Positions 56,258 to 64,000 of a stretch of 64,000 nucleotides of DNA are shown one piece after another. Origin of the DNA: Cycas panzhihuaensis (lineage: Eukaryota > Cycadophyta); contig CM041465.1 of assembly GCA_023213395.1 (NCBI GenBank), positions 87,799,741 through 87,863,740 of the forward strand, written 5' to 3'. Every line of letters starts with the position of its first letter. Position 1 is the stretch's first letter. A model generated the notes under the pieces. That model saw nothing but the letters and a program-made list of their open reading frames with translations, was not told where the DNA came from and searched no databases. Made by a program: the position numbers and the translations under genes.

Positions 56258-59200
56258 GAGTATTCATTGGGTACGAGAGTCTCACATCAACTTATCACAA
56301 CTATTTTTGGTATATGATTGATACTATTCGTTGACAACATTTAAACTATAGGAAAAATCATTTATATTTGTTAATATTTCATTTATATTACAACCATTCA
56401 TAGCCAGTTTAGAACTAGTGATTGTGGCTCCCACATTGCTCAGAACTATTACATATGACTACTAGTTCTATTCATAATTGAATCCTCTAGTTATTAGAAG
56501 AAACCATGCTTAATTCCATCGTCTGTGCTGAGAGAAATCTTGCTCAAAGTCTTTACATACTTATTTTTGACTCATTTTACACTACCGCTTTGTTCTAAGC
56601 CTACAAGCAATCATTCGTCACAAAATTTCACCAGCATTTGGCTATCTAGCATACCCAGCTACCTCTAAAGTCTCATAAGAAACAATGCCCTCTATGGAGA
56701 GTTTGATTCAAGTGAACCTCCTCACTCAAGTTTCTCATCATTTTCCTTTATTTTTTTTCACTTGTATTAAGTATTTTTTGAAATTATTTTGTGAATCAAG
56801 TCTGTATATCTAGGCGCCCCTTTTCTGTATGCAAGATTGAAGAGTTTTTATCATTGTTTAGTGCTCATTTTACTTGAAATTGTCTATATTCTCAACATTC
56901 TCATTACTATTCAACACTTCATCACCCTATGTTTTGCGTTGAATACACCATTTTCTTTGTGTTCTAGTGATTGTTCTTGATCCATTAGCTTTATAGATGT
57001 GAGTGTCCCTCTTTGTGTGAGAAGATAAAAGCTTTCTTATCTAATTTTGGTGTTTATTTAGCCCATAATCGTCCTCTATGTCCTCACGGTGAGTCACGCG
57101 ACTGTGTGACATTTAATATCATTTCATTTATATTAATTTATTAAAATTTATTTGATTTATATTATAACATTTGATTAAGGTTAAAAATTTAAATTCTTGT
57201 TAATATTTTTTGAGATTTGGGTGGTTTATAGGGTATTAGCCCCCTCCATCTTGGCCCCCGATCTCTTTTTTCATCCATGTGACCTCATCTTTTCAATCTT
57301 TATTAAGAGGTACTTTTCATTTTTTAAGATTTTTATTTTACTTTGACTATTTTCAAGAGTTGATGAGCTTATTCCAAGTTGTTTAAGGTCTGCAGCCCTT
57401 CATAGAGACCGAGTTGTGGTTTAAAATTACTCCATGTGACCATGCTCTCTGTTTTTTAAAAAGGGGTTTATTTACTTTATTAAGATTTTTTATTATACTT
57501 TTACCTAAAGAGGGCCTATCACATTTATCATTATAACTTACCCTTAGAGTATCAAATTTCAGTGAAACTAGTCTCATTAAAACCATATTTTAGAGATCTT
57601 TAGTGTGGTGTTATCACTTGACTTATTTGAGGCTATTTCAGTTGAGTTTTAATCGATCAAAATGACAACTTTTTTTAGCACTTATTCTATCAACCATAAA
57701 GAGGTTTGTTCATGGTTTTTACAACAACATGATCATTTAAGTGCCGATTTCAGAACTGTAAGAATTATCAAAAAGGTATTTCAGAGCACTTCGTATTGGA
57801 ATTAATTTTATTATGTTTTTACATCATTTCATAGGAATTTAAAGTTACTCAATTTAAGGTTCTAGTTTAGCACTAAACAAGCTTATTTAGTAATATTTTT
57901 TAAGCATTTCTTCATTTCAAACAATTATATTTGAGCATTATCTATTGTTAATTAGTTTCTTAGAGTTATTATTGGCTTTTCATATATATTATAAGCTATT
58001 TTGTAGCCAACCGATATCAATTTCAACACTTTAAGCTTCAAGAAACCTAAGTACAGTAAAACATTAATCGGGTACTATATACTTTAATTTTATTTTATTT
58101 TTTGCATTATCAAATAAATATAAATAGTTTCTTGGAACTTTTAATCACTTTAAGCATAATTTTTATTCAAAAATTACAAGTTTCATATAGTTATTTTTGT
58201 TCTTTTAAAGAAACACTTTGCCATTCAAAATCTAATATCTTTGTCTTGCATATTAGTCAATAAGTCATTTTATTCTTTATTAAAGGCTTTAGTCCTTTTT
58301 TCTCAACTTAAAATTTATAAAAACTTAGTTTCAAGGTTCATTTATTTATCTTAAAAGTTTAATTTAATATTCTGAAAGTTAATTGGCATTCAAAGCATTA
58401 AGGGTTCCTTGTTACATTGCATCATAATCAAAAGAGTATATAGCTTTTTATCTTTCCTATAAAAGTATATCAATTTAAAAATATTAGTTTGCATACTAGC
58501 ATATGTTTCTTAGTTCATTTAAAGAAGAAGCGTATACTTGATTCTTTTACTTGTTTTATTGTGATTTGATATAAAAGTTTATATCATATTTACATTTGAG
58601 ATATATATTTTGTCTTGCTTAAAAGATTTATTTTGAGTAATCTTCATTTATTGAATAAAAGGAATCTTAGAAAAGTTAAGCAAGACTAAATTCAAATTAA
58701 AATTTATTCTCACATTAAGGAAGATAATTCCCAAATTAACCACATCTTTTCCAGCCTCGCAAGGGGAATAGTTATGACCCCTAAAGTTACCACCACGCAC
58801 ATGCTAATTGGCCTACTCATATTGGATGAGAAAAGTCATTGGTTATAAGGTGTATTAGATGGTAAGCTGAGGTTGAGAACTAGTCTTTATTAGAGTTCAA
58901 AGACTAAGGCTAGACCTGAAGAGTATAAGTGCCTTAGTTAGTTCAACCTTTACTATTAAATCTATCGCTTGGCATAAGTCTGGTGCAGGTGGATCAACAA
59001 CTCAGGGTGTATAACAACCTTCGTAGCAACCCACATACTAAGTCATATCGAGCCTTGAGCTCATGTTCTGGTATATTAGATCCATATTTTACCACATGTG
59101 GGCATGCACCACTAGACATAATAATAATGAAAGGTTTTCCTTAGAGACCCTTGGACTTAGAGCCTAGAAGCCTTATTAGGGACTAGGACACTTGCAAAAC

Positions 59201-59302
59201 CTTAGGCAAAACTTTAAACATTATTTCTTGGGTTAAATTTCAAACACAAACCTTTAAAAATCTTACTTTATCTATCAATTTATTTAAAACCTTAGCTAAA
59301 AG
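56258..59302 (+). other. Co-G leader (3 kb); block 58752-59200 conserved with Co-C
   Basis: No gene seen. The last part aligns with 20020-20470 of Co-C in order and spacing (AAAGTTACCACCA, TTGAGCTCA, CATAAGTCTGGTG-type blocks). The first 2.5 kb is AT-rich and shows no match that I see elsewhere in the window; it may contain a further worn insertion. Confidence 0.65.
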
Positions 59303-60475
59303 ATGGCACCTAACTTTGGAAACATGATAATTCCCAAATTTAATAGTAATAATTTTCTAAACTATAATAAGAGGATGAGACCCATCCTCATTGCTAATGA
59401 CATGTGGGAGATTGTGAAAATAGGCTACAGTTAAGTTAGGAAAAAATGCCACCGATGTTGAAAAGGCAACATACAAAGAAAATATTAAAAAGGACAATGA
59501 AGCACTTGCCTTTATATTCTATATATTAGAAGATCATATCTTCTCATAGGTTAGTGAGTCAACTAAATCAAAGAAAGCATGGCATGCCCTTCAGTTAATT
59601 TATGAAAGAGCTACATCATCTAAGCTTCAAAACCTTAGGAGCAAATTCAAAAACTTGTGAATGATGCCAACAGAATTTGTAACAAAGTTTATGACTAAAG
59701 TCCAAGGTATAATAAACTAGATGAGATCACTTGGATACACATTGACATAGCAAAGAGTAGTAGAAAGAATATTAAGGTGTGTAGGTGATATTAGAAGGTT
59801 TGAAATGGTAGCGATAAGTATAGGAGTTTCTAAATATTTAAGCACATTAAAAGTGGAATAACTAAGTGTCATGTTGATGTTAGTTAAAGAGTAAATAATG
59901 CAAATGAATTGCTTGAGCATGCCTTTGCTACCAAGGCCAGGATTCAATCTCACTCTCAAGTGACTACATCAAAATCTACAGAATCACCTCCCAAGAGAAG
60001 GGATAGAAATCCTAGAAGGGATTTTCAAGAAGATCCACCTAAATACCAAGCCCCACATCAAACGAGACAAGGAGGAAACCAACGAAATGTGAATCCTCCT
60101 AGGTATCCAAATCAGGAGAAACAACCTGAGAGATACTTATGTTGCCCCACTTACCAAGGAAATGTCTAAGCCACAAGATCAAATCAGGATTACCTCAACA
60201 ATAGATAAAGGGAAAATCCAATTCCATATTATGAGAAAAGGGGGAGATCTTCCAACATTAAAAGAACTCATCCAAGAAGTTGAAGTCTAAGTTATGGGAG
60301 AAGAGAATCCCTATATTGCTCTTATTATCATCGTTGTGGTCACACGGAAGATAAATGTTTCTCAAAACATGGACCACCCACCAAAGGGAGTGCAAATACC
60401 ACTATAGAAACAAGTGATAATAATAAACTATTCTTATCTAATTTTAGTGCCAAAAAAGAAGAGGACGATAATTAA
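59303..60475 (+). pseudogene. Co-G gag
   Basis: ATG at 59303 gives MAPNFGNMIIPKFNSNNFLN, then RPILIANDMWEIVKIGYS, EALAFIFYILEDHIFS, KKAWHALQLIYERATSSKL, a UBN2-type copia gag. A basic Arg/Pro/Gln-rich tail (59909-60169) precedes YYHRCGHTEDKCFSKH near 60325-60365, a worn CCHC knuckle. Frame shifts and stops occur between 59430 and 59900. Confidence 0.82.
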
Positions 60476-63400
60476 TACATCGACTCGGGTTGCTCAACCT
60501 ACATAACATATTAGGAATATCTATTTCATATCTTAGACAAAAGTAAAAGAGGTTTAATAATATTTAAAGATGATACATCCCATGAATTAGTTGGTAGAGG
60601 TAACATAGCTCTCATGATAAATATAGAAGAGTATAGACATCTTGATGATGTATTATATGTTCTTGCCTTAAAGAAAAAATTATTATCATTAGGACAAATG
60701 ATGGGACAAGATTACAAGGTTATATTTGATAATGACAAGTGTACAATCAAGGACAAAAGGAGAAACAAAGTAATTGTTACAAAAAGAAAAATGACTAAAG
60801 ATAGATTATTTAAATTAGTCCTTACTCCATTAGATACCTATACCTTATGAACTACAGTCAAAGTGGACAGTGATTTATGGCATAGGAGATTTGGATACCT
60901 TAACTATAACAGTTTGGCTCTAATGAAAAGAATGGACATGGTGAATAGGTTGCCTAACATCGAAGTGGATAAAACTTTATGTGAAGGATGCCTACTTGGT
61001 AAACAACACAGGGAAAGCTTTCCAAATTTTAGTCATTAGGTAATTGGTCCACTTCAACTAGTCTATAAAGATATCTGTGGTCCCATGGATATCCCCTCAT
61101 TAGTAGGAGCTCACTACTTCATTACATTCATTGATGACTACACTAGGAAGACATAGATATTCTTCCTTATATTCAAATCGAATGCATTTCAACACTTTAT
61201 TTATTTCAAAACCTTTGTGAAGTAATAGAGTAGGCACAAACTACTGTCTTTAAGATCTAATAATAAGGGAGAATTTATCTCCAATGAATTTAAAGTATAT
61301 TATGTATATCATAGGATCAGAAGGCATCTCACTAATCCCTATACCCCATAATAAAATGGTGTAGTAGAAAGGAAGAATTACACAATTGTTGAAATGGCAA
61401 GGTGTATGTTGAAGGATAAAAACTTGGGTCATAAGTTTTGGGCAGAAGTAGTTTATACATTTGTCTATCTCCTCAATAGGTGCTCCACCAAAGCCCTAAG
61501 GTGGAAGATACCTAAAGAAACTTGGACCGACTATAAGTCAAACATACATTACTTAAGAGTCTTTGGATACCTAACTTATGCACATGTTACTAACCAAAAG
61601 AGATCTAAGTTGAATGACCATAGTATCAAGTGTATATTTCTTGCCTATAATGAAACTTTTAAATCATATAAAGTCTATGATCCTAAGTCAAAAAAGGCCA
61701 TGTTGAGTAAAGATATTAAATTTCAGGAAGATGTTTGTTATCAAGATACTCAAGAAAAAAAGAAAGAAGTAGTAATTAATTTTGACAAGTCCACCAAATC
61801 AAAGTATGTGCCTCCTATATTTAACTCTAGATGAGTCATAAATGAACCTAGTGGGGAGGGAACCTCCTCTCAACCTCCACTATAAAATCTTCCAAAATGG
61901 GTTCAATAGAATCTTGATGTAGGCAATATCTTAGATAACAATAAAAGATTCACTCGTTCACATAGGGTAAACTTTACCCTCATGAGCAAAGTATTAGAGT
62001 CCTATGAGCCTCAAACTTTTGATGAGGCCAATGCATATGCATCCTGGAGAAAGGTGATAGAAGTTGAATACCACTCCATTGTTAAAAATGACACTTGGGA
62101 ATTAGTTAACTTACCTCCAAATAAAAGAGTAGTTGGCACTAAGTGGATCTATGAAACCAAGCTCCACTCTAATGGATCAATCGATAAATACAAAGTTAGA
62201 TTGATCGCCAAAGGTTATGCCTAAAAAGAAGGTATTGATTACAATGAAACATTTGTCCCATTATTTAAATGGAAATAGTTCGAATGATGATGAGTTTGAC
62301 AACCCAAATTGGATAAAAAGTCTATTAGATAGACGTCAAAAGTGCCTTCCTCAATGGTTATATTGAAGAGGATATCTATGTCAATCAACCCCTCAGTTTT
62401 AAAGTTAAGGGGGAAGAAAACAAAGTGTACAAACTCAAAAAGGCACTTTACGAATTGAAATAAGCACCTAGGGCCTAGTATTCCCAAATGGATAAATACT
62501 TTAGAGATCAAGGATTTGAAAGATCTCAAATAGACCCAAATCTTTACATCAAAATCAAGGGAGACTTTATCCTAATTATAGGACTCTATGTAGATGATCT
62601 TGTCTACACTAAAAATGACTCACATTTGTTGTGAAACTTTAAGGAAGTAATGTGTAAGGAGTTTGAAATGACAGATTTGGGACTAATACATTACTTCCTA
62701 GGTTTGGAAGTATGGCAAGATGAGAATGGCATCCTCATCTCCTAATGGAAATATACCCTAAGTCTATTATAAAAGTTTAGAATGACAAACTACAAATCAT
62801 TGGTAACTCCAACAGAAACAAGAATTAGGCTTTCCAAATTAGATGATTCTACACCAATTGATCATACACTCTATAGACAACTAATTGGTAGTTTGATCTA
62901 CTTAACATCCACTCGACTAGATATAACACATTCAATTAGTATTATATCCAGATTCATGTAAGACCCAAAGACTACTCATTGGCAAACAACCAAAAGAATT
63001 CTTTGTTATCTTAAAAGAACTTCAGAATATAAGCTATATTATAAAGCTTCATCAAACTTTTGGTTCATAGGTTATACAAATTCAGATTGGGTAGGTGACA
63101 TCAACGACAGAAAATCAACTTTAGGTTAAATGTTCAGCATGGGATGGGCAGCTATAACATGGAACACTAAGAAACAAAATACAGTTTCCCTATCTATAAC
63201 TAAAGAAGAATATAAAGCAGTAGTTGTTGGCGCATGTAAAATAGTATGGTTGAGAAGACTATGACAAGACTTTTAGCTAAAACAGAAAGGCCCTACAAGA
63301 ATTTGGTGTGACAATCAGAATATAATACAGATGGCAAAGAACCTAGTTTTCCATAGCAGAATAAAACATATTGAGATGTAACATCACTTTATATGAGAAC

Positions 63401-63500
63401 TAGTACAAGCAGGAGAGATTGAATTAGCATATTGTAGTACCAAAGACCAAGTAGTAGACATCTTGTTGAAAGCATTTGGTAAAATCAAATTTTAGAAATT
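60476..63500 (+). pseudogene. Co-G pol: protease, integrase, RT, RNase H
   Basis: Protease near 60480: YIDSGCSTYIT with Asp-Ser-Gly intact. Pre-integrase zinc segment 60880-61020 (RFGYLNYNSL, CEGCLLGKQHRESF). Integrase 61040-61834: [40 protein letters not shown], then FGYLTYAHVTNQKRSKL. RT 62000-62760: ESYEPQTFDEANAY, NDTWELVNLPPNKRVVGTKW, ELK*AP, and LYVDDLVYTKND near 62584 with both Asp. RNase H 62990-63480: YTNSDWVGDINDRKSTLG, LSITKEEYKAVVVGACK, and DILLKAFGKIKF at the end. Confidence 0.88.
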
Positions 63501-63537
63501 CAAAGACAAATTAGGAGTTCTTTACATTGGTCATTAT

Positions 63538-63630
63538 GGAGGAGAATGTTGGGATAATACCCTATTCACTTTTGCCAATGAGCACCTAAGGCCCCTTAAA
63601 ACCACCTTGGACCTCTCTAGGACACTAAAA
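63538..63630 (+). repeat. Co-G polypurine tract and truncated 3' LTR
   Basis: GGAGGAGAA (63538-63546), then TGTTGGGATAATACC at 63547. It follows the 5' LTR for about 80 bases (…CTCTCTAGGAC) and then stops matching. Confidence 0.82.
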
Positions 63631-64000
63631 CGCTCTCTGCGGGGCGGTGATCCTACGTCTAGCAAAAGGATATAAAAAACACTATGCTAACTAGGCTAGA
63701 CAGCGAGGATCTTACCTCGCAGGACGTCTGTGCGCCGGAGCGCGGGTTCGGGACTGCAAGGTGCCTGGTTGCTTCCAGGTAGCCATGCAAAAGTGAGGCC
63801 TTCCTACCCTTCGGATGGCCGGGAAGGAGAGGAGGTGCCTCGTGCGTTGCGGCTTCTCAAGGCAATGAGAAGGCAACAAAGGCAAAGGGGGACAACTGAT
63901 CCAATGCACAAGCAAACGGCAAAAGGGATAGCTCAGGTTCGACACAAAAAAGGGGGCGTCTACGCTATGCTACGTAAAGCAAGAAACTAGTGCAGAAAAG
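63631..64000. other. GC-rich, CpG-rich, hairpin-rich block of unknown origin
   Basis: Base composition changes sharply here. CpG, scarce in the rest of the window, is frequent (GCGCCGGAGCGCGGGTTCG near 63731). Perfect short stems follow one another: GTCTAGC…GCTAGAC (63657, 63695), GCGAGG-ATCTTA-CCTCGC (about 63702-63719), GCGC-CGGA-GCGC (about 63732-63743), CCTGG-TTGCTT-CCAGG (about 63765-63779), CCTTCC…GGAAGG (63800, 63822). GTGCG at 63730 is a group II intron type 5' start. Plus-strand frames are open (for instance 63730-63990) but show no domain I recognise. It could be an organellar insertion, a group II intron fragment or the edge of a young transposon. Confidence 0.4.

Larger units (their letters stand above)
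55883..63630 (+). mobile_element. Ty1/copia element Co-G, inserted in Co-F; 3' LTR truncated
   Basis: A 5' LTR (55883-56244), primer site, 3-kb leader, gag, pol, polypurine tract and the first 80 or so bases of the 3' LTR are in order on plus. The two LTR starts share TGTTGGGATAAT. The 3' LTR match fades at about 63630, where GC-rich foreign sequence begins. Because the right end is lost, no target duplication can be tested. Confidence 0.88.

Noticed and set aside
57383-57586. Minus-strand frame of 67 codons in the Co-G leader
   Set aside because: No family match. It lies in AT-rich leader DNA with no neighbouring coding signal.
63890-63950. tRNA-like A and B boxes (ATAGCTCAGGTTCGAC)
   Set aside because: The two boxes are fused without the D and anticodon arms, so no tRNA can be folded. 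It is not enough to call a tRNA or SINE head.
63730-63990. 86-codon plus-strand and 77-codon minus-strand frames as protein genes
   Set aside because: GC-rich DNA yields long open frames by chance on both strands. No domain is recognisable, and the hairpin series fits structured or intron-like sequence better.
63631-64000. Cassandra-type 5S rRNA LTR
   Set aside because: No 5S rRNA promoter boxes or sequence match could be recognised.

Overview
This window looks like intergenic heterochromatin from a vascular plant with a large, repeat-packed genome. The evidence is plant-type LINEs (ORF1 with DUF4283 and a CCHC knuckle, ORF2 with an RNase H tail), many Ty1/copia elements primed by initiator Met-tRNA, a Ty3/gypsy element with a chromodomain-like integrase end, and a fragment of a plant alkaline/neutral invertase gene carried by one element. 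The slow decay and the long stack of old insertions would suit a gymnosperm or another large-genome lineage, but the sequence does not prove a species. I see no intact host gene, tRNA, rRNA or CRISPR array. Almost every coding region is dead, mostly through C-to-T changes that turn Gln codons into TAG or TAA.

Layout. 1-4995: LINE L1 on the minus strand, cut by the window edge, with a 1.29-kb tandem duplication of its endonuclease region. 4996-5900: AT-rich DNA with a (TA)40 microsatellite. 5901-12060: a gypsy 5' half (gag-PR-RT-RNase H) joined in the same direction to a copia 3' half (IN-RT-RNase H-LTR). 12354-54581: the centre of the window, a single minus-strand gypsy element (G1, about 6 kb without inserts) opened to 42 kb by nested insertions. 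In order these are copia Co-B (12887-17895, duplication AATAG), copia Co-C (18475-25511, GTCCA/ATCCA), copia Co-D on minus (26128-33766, GAAAC, the youngest), LINE L2 on plus (33824-39939) and copia Co-E on minus (43723-54170). Co-E was itself hit by a small non-autonomous LTR element, T1 (44400-47632, GCTAC), which carries the invertase fragment. G1 can be followed across each insert: chromodomain, integrase C-terminal part, integrase core, H2C2 zinc domain, RNase H/RT, protease, gag, primer site, LTR. 54587-63630: a copia RT-RNase H remnant (Co-F) entered by copia Co-G (5' LTR 55883, 3' LTR from 63547). 63631-64000: an abrupt GC-rich, CpG-rich, hairpin-rich block unlike the rest, possibly organellar or group II intron-like.

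Nothing here works together as a pathway; the genes are copies of transposition machinery. The most interesting points are the deep nest, the gene-capturing T1, a roughly 450-bp non-coding leader shared at the same place by two unrelated copia elements (Co-C and Co-G), the tandem duplication in L1, and the foreign-looking right edge. Domain borders were read by eye from translations and may be off by tens of bases. LTR ends supported by matching target duplications are more exact.
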